Below are positions 1-9,915 of a DNA stretch of 64,000 bases, piece after piece. This DNA is from Cheiracanthium punctorium. Taxonomy: Eukaryota > Arthropoda > Arachnida > Araneae > Cheiracanthiidae. The stretch's first letter is position 1. Every line of letters begins with the position of its first letter. The notes under the pieces are model-generated. The model did not search any database and had not been told where the DNA came from. It worked only from the letters and a program-made list of their open reading frames with translations. Location of the stretch: contig JAWZYV010013019.1 of NCBI GenBank assembly GCA_038373885.1, positions 1,550,001-1,614,000 on the forward strand. The letters run 5' to 3'. Both the position numbers and the translations under genes were made by a program.

Positions 1-520
1 TTTTGAGATACAAATGTTCGATAGAACTCTTATTTTACAATTCTATCAGTGGATTCGTTAATTTTTTGTTTAATATAAATTCACCTATCGAACATGTTTT
101 TTTCGCATATTTTTTTCCTTTTCTATTAATTTTTCCTCCAGTTAATTACTAAAATAGAAAAAAAATGATATTTTAGAGTAAATGAAAATGACTCTGAAAC
201 TAAAATATCGAAATGGTTGGCTATTTTAAGAATTCTTTTCTCCAAAAAACACTTCCTAAAAATAATTTTTAGTCAGCCATGTGGTGAAAAATTATTTTAC
301 TTTATTGAAGTCTTTATTCTGCTACATTTTTTACTAAATTTTGATCTGATATTCGTAAGAGAAAAATAATTTTAGACTCTTAAGCTAAGCATGCATTCCG
401 CATGCAAGTGCCATAAATGTAAAGTTTTTTAAATGTTCGGTTTTGCTTTGCTTGCAGTTTATTTCCTTTCGCTACACTGGAAGAATTATCTGTAATTTGA
501 GCACACGTATTGCTTTAAAA
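1..520. other. AT-rich unique DNA, no gene seen
   Basis: Homopolymer-rich sequence with stops in every frame. I see no repeat, motif or coding signal that I can name. Confidence 0.6.
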
Positions 521-521
521 T

Positions 522-830
522 AATATGGCACTGAGTGTTATAAATCCTCTCATAAATGACGTAATGATATTGATAAACCAATCACGAAGAACCCATGACA
601 ATGATTGCATGGCAACTGGCACAGTCTAATCACATCGTGTTGGCGTTACGTTTACCCACACGTTATGCTGGAAAATAATATAGCACTGTAAGTTGTAAAT
701 CCACTGCACGCTATGTGAATAAATGTAACGCCAACATCACAACGTGCCGTAAATCCACATTACAACATGTGGATAACAACGTGTTGGCGTTACGTTTACC
801 CCCACGTTGCGCTGTAATCATTTATTTCAG
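522..830. repeat. Dispersed/inverted repeat built on a CGTGTTGGCGTTACGTTTAC unit
   Basis: The unit occurs directly at about 636-664 and 780-808, with nearly identical 29-base copies that share the following CCCACACGTT-like tail. It occurs inverted at about 721-747 (aaatgtaacgccaacatcac). A second word, aataatatggcactg / aataatatagcactg, precedes it at 520-537 and 674-690. Direct plus inverted copies around one core look like a decayed foldback or MITE. I see no coding capacity and no clear target-site duplication. Confidence 0.55.
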
Positions 831-1064
831 TGTATAGTAATGGTTTCGCACGGGTGAAAATGCTTGACAGTTCAGAATGTCTAGAATGTTTCAAGAACTA
901 ATCGAATCATCAGGACGAAGCACACACTTTATTTCTTCTAGAAAGTCGTTGAAAGAATTTCGTAGCAGAATTGAGGGAGATTCACACAATAATTTCCTGG
1001 ATAAATTTCAATCGGACAGAGCGACTTCCTTAGAAGCTTCAATACGGATCCAAAAAGAGCACAA

Positions 1065-1117
1065 CATAAACTAAGAGGAATACAAGAGCTATACCCTTGT
1101 ATTCCTCTTAGTTTATG
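1065..1117. repeat. Perfect 22-bp hairpin with 9-nt loop
   Basis: Bases 1065-1086 (cataaactaagaggaatacaag) are the exact reverse complement of 1096-1117, separated by a 9-base loop. A transcript of either strand would fold into a 22-bp perfect stem. The short open frame at 877-1074 runs into the left arm and its stop codon lies there, so that frame is not good evidence of a gene. It could be a tiny palindromic insertion or a small-RNA-like hairpin; the sequence alone cannot decide. Confidence 0.85.
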
Positions 1118-3480
1118 CCTATATACCCTTAAACTATAACACAGCTGAATATATGGGTTGATCTGTTTTTCTGCTGGCGACTTTTCTTGAAAGTTCCCGC
1201 ATTATCTTCAAGCAAAAAAGTTATATCCCTGTCACGTAATTCAATATCAGAATACTAATACTATGAGGGAAAGCAAACATTACAAGTTACATTATAGGAA
1301 TGTCGCCAAGTTTGGAGCAAAAAGTAACTACCTAAAACTGAACACAACCCCAATATTTGGGGAGAAACCTCCAGCCTTAGTTTCATCCAGTGGAAACTGT
1401 AAAAATGAATATCACGTATACAGATTTACGTGAAACAAAATGCAAATCTTAATTATTCAACTTGTAGAACACGAACGACAGATCAAATTGAACCTCAAAA
1501 AAGAAGATTACTCTGAAAATTCATAACAATTCATAACGCTGTATATACACACATTATAATCTATTTATAAAGTTAAAAAAATAGTTTGATGCATAAATTA
1601 GTTTTTAAGAGCTAGTTAACTTTTTTACATATCTCTATGAAATTTTTTGAACAGTATGTCAGTTTGGTACACTTTTCTAAAGCAAATATTGAGTTTATTA
1701 CCTTAAAATTTGGTATGGTATCAGAAAACGTAGTATCTGAGAATAATAAGAAATGATTTTAATTTTGGATTAAAAGAAATAAAATTAGAAATATTTTATT
1801 AAAAAACTTTAAAAATCTTAAAAATTAAATAAACAAAAAAATCATTATTTTCAAAATTTTTTCACTAAGATCTCTAATGTTAGGTACTTTTGCAGAAACA
1901 AGTTAGTTAAACAATTTTGGAAAGTTTCGACTCTTTAGATGAAACAGATTTTTAGAAAAGGGTACTAATCCCAAAAGAAAAAAAAACACATTTTAAGAAA
2001 AAGACAAAACACTAAAGCTTTGTTGTTGCTAGACCAAGTTTATTTACTTTTTAAAAGCCATATTTTCAGTATTTATATATCCTAAAATGGCATAAACTGC
2101 ATATGTATGGAATCTTCTCAGTCTGCTCTACTTTATAGGAAGATAATTGAAAATTCGAAAATTTGAGTCAGTTCATGTTCCATGAGTCCTTAATTAAGTT
2201 ACTTAAAAAACTATTCATTTAAATCAAGTGCATGGATTTACGCTTAGTGCTTAAAACAAGGGTTTTTACAAAAGTATGATGAAACTTAAGCACTGAACTG
2301 CTAAATAAATAAGTTAAATAACGTCACCAGTTTTTGAAACTTTGTTATGTGTTATCGTCGTTTCCAATACAACTTACAATGCCTTGTCTATCCTAATTCA
2401 CTGAAACTGTCAGTCCAAGTTGAAAGCATGCCTAATGACAGTTGATGCACCTACTCTTTCTTTCGGCGCCAGGAGTCTAATCTTCTCCTCAGTTCCATTT
2501 TCGGTGTTTAATTGCTTTTACATGGAAATCCGAAGAAACTGTACGTCTTCCGTATGTTTTGACAGGGTAAAGAAAATTCAGAAAGGAATCAAAGTGGTTC
2601 GAAATGCTGTTAAACCAAATAATTGCTTATATTTATAGGATTTGGTGAGGTAAAATGGATAGTAGGTAATAAGTATTTCTTTCGGATTAAAAATATAAAT
2701 AGTCTTTAGATGGTATTTATTTTTCAATATTTTTAGGCATTATTTGGCAAGATTTGTGCCCTTTAAAAAGTTTATTAATTGCATTTGGTAACATAATATT
2801 AGCTTTTGTCTGCTTATTGAATCCATATTATTTTCTTGTGTCCAAAAAAACTGTCAAGAAACTTATACATTCCTGAAAATTTGAGAAATCCTGTTATTAT
2901 TTTCCATTTAGGAAAGGTCTAAACAACTTATTATCAGAAAAAAAGTGAGAATTTATTTTTAATATTTTTTTTTCTGCAGTAGGATAGAATGGGTATACAA
3001 TCTTAGTTAATATTCTGTTTGGAAATGCTTTAATAAACTTTTTAGTAAATGTAAAAGTTTCCTGCAAATGTTCAATTATACGCTAAAAAACATTAAAAAA
3101 AAACTTTTTGTAATATTAAATGAAAAGAAATGCCCACTCATTTCATACCACCTTACCCAGCAACAACGAGGGTCAGAATACAATAGAACCTAAGTGTTAC
3201 AGCCATGGCTGTATTTTTTTAAATTTCCATAATATGTCAGTGATGATTGGAAATAAATGAAAGTTCATAAATTGTATTAATTTTTTCCGCTTTTTAAAAA
3301 CCTGCTACCTATTTTACCCCACCCATTACCCATTTTATCGCATCTTTATGACAAGAACAGCTCTTAATAATGTTTAATAATTTTGCATTTAAAACTAGTA
3401 TAGCTATATAATATCCTCTAAAGTATGAAGGAGATGAATGCATTGAATAAAGTAACACCAAAATATTGCATGTTTAGCAT
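1118..3480. other. AT-rich DNA, no gene seen
   Basis: Long A/T runs and stops in all frames. The 72-codon open frame at 2420-2638 shows no family resemblance. The short motif tttattaaaaaacttt and similar A/T words recur without forming a repeat that I can delimit. Confidence 0.5.
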
Positions 3481-3493
3481 TACTAGTAAAACA

Positions 3494-3540
3494 AAACAGT
3501 CAATGCATAAAAAAATAATTTTTTTACTCATTGACTGTTT
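3494..3540. repeat. 12-bp hairpin AAACAGTCAATG / CATTGACTGTTT
   Basis: The arms 3494-3505 and 3529-3540 are perfect reverse complements, and the spacer is itself A-then-T rich so pairing may extend inward. No function can be assigned. Confidence 0.6.
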
Positions 3541-4130
3541 TGACTGTGGTTTTCAAACCATTTTACCTCATCTCACTGTATTGTGTAACTTTTGATAAAT
3601 TAACATACAAGATATTCTTAGATAATACATTTTTTAACTGAAGATATGTTTGTAAAATATATATATTGAAGTAGTTTTAAACATTTGCAGTTAAAAATCA
3701 AATTATTATAATGCAAAAAAATTAATTGGGAACACAATGGTAATGTCATGTTATAATCTAACATGCTTTCACATGTTCAAGTTTGTATCCAAGTTCTTTC
3801 GAATTAATCGAGGTGCCCCTTGGTATCTTACACCACGGTTGTTTGGTGTCCCGGATTACAGAAAACATCGGATAACTCAAATTTGTACGGCATTTTTTTT
3901 TTTTAGTACTGTTAATGCGTTAGCTCGCCAATTTGAAAATGGTTTTATTTAATATTATTTCATGATTTTTTTTTCAAGTAATGATTTGCTACACTATATT
4001 TTTCTGTATTTTTCATCACTTGCGTGCTGTTTCGCTCGATCACGGTTTTTGGTGTATAGACACGATTTGTCTACGTGCCGTATATCACTTTTAAATTTTT
4101 ATAAATATATTTTGAGTATAATTAGAAAAC

Positions 4131-5100
4131 GCCTGGCGAATATTGTAAAATAGTTTAAGTAGGCGATTTAAATATAGATTTTAATACCGAAGAAGTTTTT
4201 TATAAATCAGAGAAGACAAAAACGGTACAGTCATAGATTATGATACACTTCCCAAATGGTATTTATAAAGGTGAAGTAGAGTTTGACTATGCCTGGCGAA
4301 AATTTGTAAAGAGTTTTGGTAGGAGATTTTAATATAGGTTTCTATTCCGAAGAAGTGTTTTAGGGAACAAAGAAGGAAAACACAGTACACTCATGGATTA
4401 TGATGCCCATTCCAAACAGTATTTAAAATATGTCTACGCGACATAGTTGGAATATGCCTATATTTCAAATATGTCTGTCGAATATTGTAAAACCGTTTCA
4501 GTAGGCAATTTTAAGATAGATTTCGATTCCAAAGATGTGTCTCCCTACTCTCGCCAACCTAAAAATTCCCCGCACTTTGCAGTCATGGGTCTCTAGGAGT
4601 TATGCACAAGTTTCAATGCTCCCGAAAGAACTAGATGAAACTAAAGTGAACAAATGAGCGATAAACGCACCAGTTAAGGAATTTGAAGACACTTAATTAT
4701 TAAAACTACATTAATTGGCAACCCAAAATAAATAAAAATGTAACGGAATGCTGCACTTACAGGTTGTTCCAAATCGCTATTTTAATTCTAAATTACGATT
4801 GCCACATAAATACACAAAATCGTCACGGTTACTGCATATGTTTAATGATCCCCATCTTGGCGAGAGTCGGGGCATAAAATTAGGAATGAACCCAAGAAAG
4901 ACAAACACGGCATACTCATGGATTATGATGCAAATTCGTACCAATATTTAAAACGGTGAAGTATAGTTGTAATGTACTTGGCGAAGATTGTAAAATAGTT
5001 TAAGTGGGCGATTTTAAGATAAATTTCGATTCCAAAGATGGGTTTTATGAGACAAGGAAGCAAAATACGGAACATTCATCAATAATGATACACTTTCCAA
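4131..5100 (+). repeat. Degenerate tandem repeat, ~160-180 bp monomer, about four copies
   Basis: Monomers start at a TGGCGAATATTGTAAAA-like word: 4131 (gcctggcgaa), 4291 (gcctggcgaa, exactly 160 bases later), 4473 (gtctgtcgaa) and about 4978 (cttggcgaag). Each continues with a TTTNAGTAGGCGATTTTAA-like stretch, a 'ttcnattccnaagatg' stretch and 'actcatggattatgatg' before the next unit. Copies have drifted at many positions. The third unit is split near 4541 and resumes near 4872, where a separate element is inserted. This is satellite-like DNA of unknown family. Confidence 0.75.
4543..4871. mobile_element. ~330-bp TIR element inserted in the tandem repeat
   Basis: The ends are CCCTACTCTCGCCAA (4543-4557) and its inverse TTGGCGAGAGTCGGG (about 4857-4871), matching at 14 of 15 positions. 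The surrounding satellite monomer breaks exactly at these ends: its 5' half stops at about 4540 and its 3' half ('aaattaggaa...') resumes at about 4873. That makes this a genuine insertion and not chance symmetry. No target-site duplication is clear and there is no transposase, so it is a non-autonomous DNA element of unassigned superfamily. Confidence 0.65.
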
Positions 5101-5503
5101 TTTAATAGAATAAGGAAGAAAAATAGGGACGACGCTTAAATTACGCTTTTAATATGTAGCACTATAGTGCGTATTTAAAATCTGAAAGTGTTTCAGATTT
5201 TGTTCCTTTTTTTCTTTCTTAATTTAATGAAAAGTTTTTTTCCCCGTTGGGAGTTGAAAGCGATACGTGGAGTAAGCTCTGTATAGTAATATTTTAGATT
5301 ATTTTTATTTTTTTTTTTCATTTTCTAACATGAACTTTATCAGTTCAATAAAAGTTTTCTTTAAAGTTCAATTGCTCGGCTTGGTTTATTTAGTTTTAAT
5401 GTATAATTTTAACACCGAATTTCTTACCTTTCTTACAAGTTGCTGCAGGACATTCGTGTGACGCTAAACCTGGGAGAATTCTGAAACTTCATCTTAAGAC
5501 TAG

Positions 5504-5846
5504 AACCGCTGTATGGGTCATTTTGACCCGAAATCAATTTTTTTTCCGTTTTCTTCAAAAAATTACGAACTGAACTTAAAAAGAAACTTTTAACTTTCTG
5601 AAAAAAATAAATAAAGCTCTTAGCTTTGTTTTTAACATGTGTGCCTAAAACAGCGGAATGGGCCATTTTGTCTCAAAATTTTCCAGGAGTCTGAAACCCA
5701 AAGCTCAAATTAAATAAATGTTATTATCATTAATAAAATAAATGGTAATGACATAATTAATGTCATAATATCATACCATTATGTCATTTTCATTGAAACG
5801 TAAATTTTACAAGTCGGGTCAATTTGACCCATCCCACGGTTTTAGG
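5504..5846. mobile_element. Element or element cluster with GGGTCA...TGACCC palindromic termini
   Basis: A terminus of the form 'aaccgctgtatgggtcattt tgacccg' at about 5504-5532 reappears inverted at about 5815-5846 ('cgggtcaatttgacccatcc cacggtttt'), matching at roughly 24 of 29 positions. A third copy in direct orientation lies at 5644-5675 (aacagcggaatgggccattt). The core GGGTCAAATTGACCC is itself a palindrome. This looks like a family of non-autonomous TIR elements, possibly nested. No transposase is present. Confidence 0.55.
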
Positions 5847-5989
5847 CATACCTACCTCAAGTGACGATAACCTAAAAACAGATAACAGATATAATATAAC
5901 AATTTATTTTTATTTTATTTTATTGTATATTAACCTTAATACGAATGTTAAGGTTAAACAAATGCCATTATCAAAGAAATAAAAATTTT

Positions 5990-6186
5990 GTGTAAAACAT
6001 TCACATAAAATGATACTTAAAGGAAGGTACGACATTCTATTTAATTTAATACTTAGCAGTCGGAAGGAAAGGAGTTCCGACTGTTTCTTGAAACGAAGTG
6101 TGTCGGCTGACGAAGACTGAAACAATTTTCGGTCGAAACGTTCGTACTTTCCCATAAGTATCATTTTATAAGTGTGTTTTACATAA
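5990..6186. repeat. Foldback, arms ~45 bp, with a structured apical region
   Basis: Left arm 5990-6032 (including taaaatgatacttaaaggaa) pairs with 6140-6186 (including cccataagtatcatttta). The match continues outward through gtgtaaaacat / gttttacat with some mismatches. The ~105-bp apex holds a 9-bp hairpin (cagtcggaa 6057-6065 / ttccgactg 6075-6083) and then a hammerhead-like core. The minus-strand open frame across 5910-6164 is a by-product of this conserved structure and not a gene. It sits between two GGGTCA-type termini (5846 and 6298) and may be their cargo. Confidence 0.65.
6107..6147 (+). ncRNA. Hammerhead-ribozyme-like motif
   Basis: CTGACGA (6107-6113) fits the CUGANGA box. GACT (6115-6118) can pair with GGTC (6131-6134) as stem II. 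GAAA follows at 6135-6138, then ACG-TT-CGT closes a very short stem III (6138-6145), with A at 6146 in the cleavage-site H position. This order resembles the minimal type I hammerheads described in Penelope-like retroelements. Against it, an extra A (6114) sits between CTGACGA and stem II, and stem I next to the core is weak although the enclosing foldback pairs well. Activity is unproven. Confidence 0.3.
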
Positions 6187-6297
6187 AGCTGTTATTTATT
6201 TTATCTTTTAACGTCAGTAGTTTGAGTGCTTTTTCTATAAAATTTCATTATCGTTCAAATACAGAATTGTGTTTGCACTGCAATTTCAATTTTGCCA

Positions 6298-6335
6298 GAT
6301 GGGTCAATTTGAGCCAGGCCGCGGTTTTAGTATTA
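6298..6335 (-). repeat. Lone GGGTCA-type terminus
   Basis: The sequence agatgggtcaatttgagcca followed by ggccgcggttttag matches the inverted terminus at 5815-5846. It could be the far end of a larger element starting at 5504 or the remnant of another copy. Confidence 0.45.
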
Positions 6336-6559
6336 AATATTGAAAATAAAGTTGATTTTTTTTAAAAAATAGAGCAATAAAAGATTGAACATTAATGTTT
6401 TTTTCCAATATTAAAGGAAAATGTCACAAATTTTAATTTGCCTTCATTAAAGACGGTAATCGTTTTAAAAATTTCCATCCTTAAACTTAGGCGTCGTTCA
6501 CCTAAGGCACATCATACATCAGTTTTGTCTATACTGCTTTTGAAAACTCACTAAGCTTG

Positions 6560-6835
6560 CATTGGGTGCCTCACCAGGACAAAGTGGTAATGCCACTGGA
6601 AATTGTAGACGGGCAAAGTGTGAAGGTCCCGGGTTCGGGTCCCATTGCGCGTCTTAACCATTCCGAGTGACCATTTTCCGTGGTTTTCCCCAAAATTTAA
6701 GAGAAATACGGGTTAGGATCCCTTAGAAAGACCCCACGGTGGGAACCCCCTCCTTGTGTTGTCCTCCTGACGAGGATTTATAAGCGGGTTTCAACCAAAG
6801 CACACAAATCCGAAGAACATGTTCCCAAACAAACA
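6560..6835 (+). mobile_element. tRNA-derived SINE, family A
   Basis: A Pol III-type head carries a B-box-like GGTTCGGGTCC at 6632-6642 and an A-box-like TGGTAATGCC stretch about 50 bases upstream. The body contains CATTTTCCGTGGTTTTCCCC followed by 'aaatacgggttaggatccct', and the end is an A-rich aaacaaacaaa tail. The flanking AAGCTTG at 6553-6559 and 6836-6842 is a plausible 7-bp target-site duplication. The same body recurs in the element at 11513. It makes no protein and would depend on a LINE reverse transcriptase. Confidence 0.75.
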
Positions 6836-7033
6836 AAGCTTGTTGAGAATTTAGATGAGTGTTTCTTGGAGTTACTAGTCAAGCGCCGTAGTACGTCGTT
6901 ACTTGAATCTTTCGCTGGTGTTGTTGTTTCTAACGCCCTCTAGCAACTGCGGAGAGGTGCCAGATCTCCCCAACATAGGACGGCAATGAGCGGAATGGGA
7001 CGGCTTCCATTTCAATGATCCCCAATAGGAGGA

Positions 7034-7322
7034 AGTGCGACTTCTCTCAGGAGCCTTTAATTTTGAGCCAATTCCAGATGAAGGACCTCCCCCCCCCCTG
7101 AAATCGCCACCCCCAGAAGTGTCGTTCGAATGTGGAGGACATCGGACCCACGACGGATTTTACGTGCACCCGCTATCATTAGCATACACGATTCCGCAGC
7201 AGTCCAGCCGAGAGAGGAGTTCACCCTCCCAATCACTGGTCAAGCCGGATTCTGCTTCACTTGCCGTGTTCCTACGGGAACAGAGTTTAGTGACTAGGCC
7301 ACTGCGGGGCGAACCTTTCGTC
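7034..7322 (-). mobile_element. SINE-like repeat, family D, copy 1
   Basis: On the minus strand it reads cgcagtggcctagtcactaa ... cggcttgaccagtgattggg ... ctctctcggctggactgctg ... cgtaaaatccgtcgtgggtc ... atctggaattggctcaaaat. The copy at 17580 carries the same blocks in the same order on the plus strand. TGGCCTAGTCA resembles a Pol III A box; the B box is decayed. A run of C (7088-7098) interrupts the 3' half. The long open frame over 7035-7343 lies antisense to this repeat and is a shadow. Confidence 0.7.
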
Positions 7323-7348
7323 AACCAACGTACCGATGTATAACAAAC

Positions 7349-8183
7349 TGTTGCAGAAAATTAGTTTCTGGGATCGTCGTTCTAAAGTCCAGTAGGTGAA
7401 GTTCTAGTAAAGAGTCCACTTGTCAGGATGGGAACACAAACTGTATTGCTTCTAGAACTTCCTCGAGCAATCAGCTGTACAAAATTCACAAGCACAATCA
7501 GCCAGTAATGAGCTAATTGCAGTCCGCTTGGAACAGAAGCTTTCACAAATGCCGTATTTCTCACGCAGAAAACACTCCCACAGGCATAAATTCAGTGCAA
7601 ACTTACGAGGGAAATTGTACACAGTCCCTCAAGACTCAGCAATGAAGAATTTACACACCGCACTTAAAAACAAAGCTTCTAAAAGAAGCTAAGCATAGCT
7701 TCTCTAAGCACCAATACAAAAGCAGAAGCAGGACTAAGACTGAACTAGGCAACCAGCGCTGCTTTTATAGGTTACGAGGAACACCGGGGAAGCTTCCAGA
7801 GATAACTATCCGTGGAATGTACTAGAATAGATTCAATTATGATTGCGTAATAGACAAGTAATATTAGGCAATTATGCATGTTAATGCAGGAAAACTAGCT
7901 TTACAAGCCCCATAGGGAAAATCGCGCCAAATGACAGAAATGTCCCCAAGCCTGACGACTTTTGGCGAAATATCGACAAATTAGGCGCCAAAAATACGTC
8001 CCCTAAAGTGAGGGTACCGAAGGCCTACGACCGATATTTCGCGGGATTTCTAGAAAATGCTATAGAAACCAATGGAGAAACAATGAACTCCATATCTCGC
8101 ATTCTAGTTAACCAATTTCGATGCAACTAAAAGCAAAAATTAACTACTTGACTCTTAGAAAACGAATTTTAAACCCCAGAACA
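7349..8183 (-). mobile_element. Probable solo LTR of an LTR retrotransposon
   Basis: Read on the minus strand the block starts TGTTCTGGGG and ends TTTTCTGCAACA, so it has TG...CA ends within short inverted TGTT/AACA. About half-way it has a TATA box followed 28 bases later by a TCAGTC initiator, the order expected of an LTR U3-R promoter. The sequence is more GC-rich than its surroundings. I find no matching second LTR, no primer-binding site and no clear 4-6 bp target duplication. A host promoter with a short transcript remains a live alternative. Confidence 0.45.
7738..7769 (-). promoter_or_regulatory. TATA box plus TCAGTC initiator
   Basis: Minus-strand TATAAAAG corresponds to plus 7762-7769, and minus-strand TCAGTC corresponds to plus 7738-7743. 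The first T of TATA lies 28 bases upstream of the initiator A, within the usual spacing for arthropod Pol II core promoters. It probably drives the LTR described above. Confidence 0.55.
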
Positions 8184-8968
8184 GCGGGTTGTCCCGAAAA
8201 TTCGTAAAAATATATTTGAATATATTACATAGGCTGAAACATGCAATACATTACAAAGATTAAAAAGATGTTTTGCACAGTTTTAATAAACATTAAGTTA
8301 CTCAAATTGTCACAAATCTACCAAAAACGACGCTCTAAAATCAAGACTGAAGAACTCTAACATTTCAAACGAATTACGTGCAAAAAAATGTCTACAACTT
8401 TTGCAATTTGTTAATGTTATTCGGCTTTTTCCATTCTCTCTTTCTCTTGTTTTATCCTTTAAAACTCTGAAATAGTTTCACGGAAATCCTCCAATTTTCT
8501 TTAGCTTCTAGCGCTGCATTTATGAGCATGTAAAAGTTTTCTTTTAGCAAAACAACTTTAAAATACCTTATGCCAACAGATGACATTTCTTTAGAACTCT
8601 TTCAATGTTTTCGTTGAAAAAAAAAAAAGTCAAAATGACTTCAAATTGTAAGAGGCAGAAAAATGTTTTACTTAAACAAGATTTTTTTAAATAGAAAATT
8701 CGGAATATTAGGTAATGCTTTTAGAGAAAGTTAATGAATTATAATTTTTACAAAAACATTTCTTTTTCAATTATTGAACTTTGTGAGGTTATTTAGAATA
8801 TCATTTATTTTGAATTGTTTCACTGTTGTACAAGTCGAAAGGGGGGGGGGAAATATGTTTGTTTATGAATGGATTATAAGGCAATTTTTTTAAATGGTGT
8901 AGGTTTTTCAGTTCCCCTTCTTTTGCTTAAAAATAGTATATATGTTTTGAGTATAAACAAGTACTTTT
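8184..8968. other. AT-rich DNA with a short poly-G run
   Basis: There is no gene signal. A run of about ten G lies near 8840-8849, and there are several T/A homopolymers. Confidence 0.5.
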
Positions 8969-9353
8969 CGGGGTGTTTCGAAACTCATGGGCAAAAATTT
9001 AAGGGGTGGTGCGGTGAGCCAAGATGGTTCAGAGTCACATAGAAATGTGGGGTTAGAAACATCGTCCTCGTGTACCTGTTAATAATCATTTTGGAATAAT
9101 AGTGAACTTTCTGAATTTTGGTTCTTCAAAGACTAATGGATCTTTCACATAAAAGCAGTTGATTAAAATGGATTAGTAATAGGATTTATTACTAAAGTAG
9201 GGGATTATACAATGATTTCAAGCTTGATTATTAAAGTGATTATTAACAGGTAAATGAAAACAACGTTTCCTACCCCACACCTATGTGATTCTAAACCGTC
9301 TTGGTTTTCTCTAACACTCCTTAAATTTTTGCCCATGAGTTTCGAAACAACCT
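8969..9353. mobile_element. 385-bp MITE with ~115-125 bp TIRs
   Basis: The left end cggggtgtttcgaaactcat (8969) matches the inverse of the right end (9353): the GTTTCGAAACTCATGGGC block and the following caaaaatttaagg are identical in both arms. Pairing continues through cacatagaaatgtgggg / ccccacacctatgtg to cctgttaataatca / tgattattaacagg. Flanks tactttt (8962-8968) and tgctttt (9354-9360) match at 6 of 7 bases and may be a target duplication. There is no transposase. Confidence 0.75.
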
Positions 9354-9599
9354 GTGCTTTTTTTTTATTTCAAGAATAATGGTAATCTCTTTCAAGAAAA
9401 ATGGAAATCTGTATAAATTGCAAACTGTATTAAATCTGAGAGCAGACTGTATTTTGTTATAAAAGTTTAAGCAGCATTTCTTTCCCTAAGAGAGCTGTCT
9501 TATAACTGCTGAAAGCATCAAAACTGTGCTAGCTTAACTTGCTTTCCTAACAGTCACCAGAAAACCATTAAAATCGGAGAACCCCAGAAAACAACCGAA

Positions 9600-9915
9600 G
9601 TTCAATTAACATGAGTTGTTCAGGAACCTTCATTACAAGATTCTTTTAGAAATGTCTTGCCGCCATCAGGACATGTAAGATTCTTCTTTTATTTCCATGT
9701 AAAAGCGATTAGTTGAAAACGTAGCAGAAAAATGTTCTTCGAAATTTATTCGGCGAAGAAGGAAAAGAATCAGCGAGTGATCTGTCACTGGCCATCATTT
9801 TTATTTCCTTTGAGATGTTACTGCAGAAGAAATATGATACATTAGTTTGAAAAGAATGTTCTGAGACTCGAAAAAATTCGGTGTCCAGAGAAGTTAGGGA
9901 AAATTGGCTGGAACA
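9600..9915 (+). repeat. Dispersed repeat of unknown class, copy a
   Basis: Shares an ordered set of words with 11925-12235: 'aaagcgattag', 'acgtag..gaaaaatg', 'gatctgtcac', 'gatcattttt', 'gagatgttac', 'gaagaaatatgatacattagt'. The divergence is substantial. No TIR, tail or coding frame is seen. Confidence 0.5.

Noticed and set aside
877..1074. 65-codon open frame as a gene
   Set aside because: It ends within a perfect hairpin, has no family resemblance and no splice or promoter context.
3737..3952. LINE C-terminal tail (GAPWYLTPRLFG...)
   Set aside because: GAPWY recalls jockey-type ends, but the following residues do not align with the expected HxDLxIP pattern; too weak to annotate.
5910..6164. 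84-codon minus-strand frame (ERFDRKLFQSSSAD...)
   Set aside because: The conserved look comes from the structured foldback and hammerhead-like motif on the other strand, not from protein constraint.
7035..7343. 102-codon proline-rich open frame
   Set aside because: It is antisense to a SINE-like repeat present again at 17580; the proline run comes from a poly-C tract.
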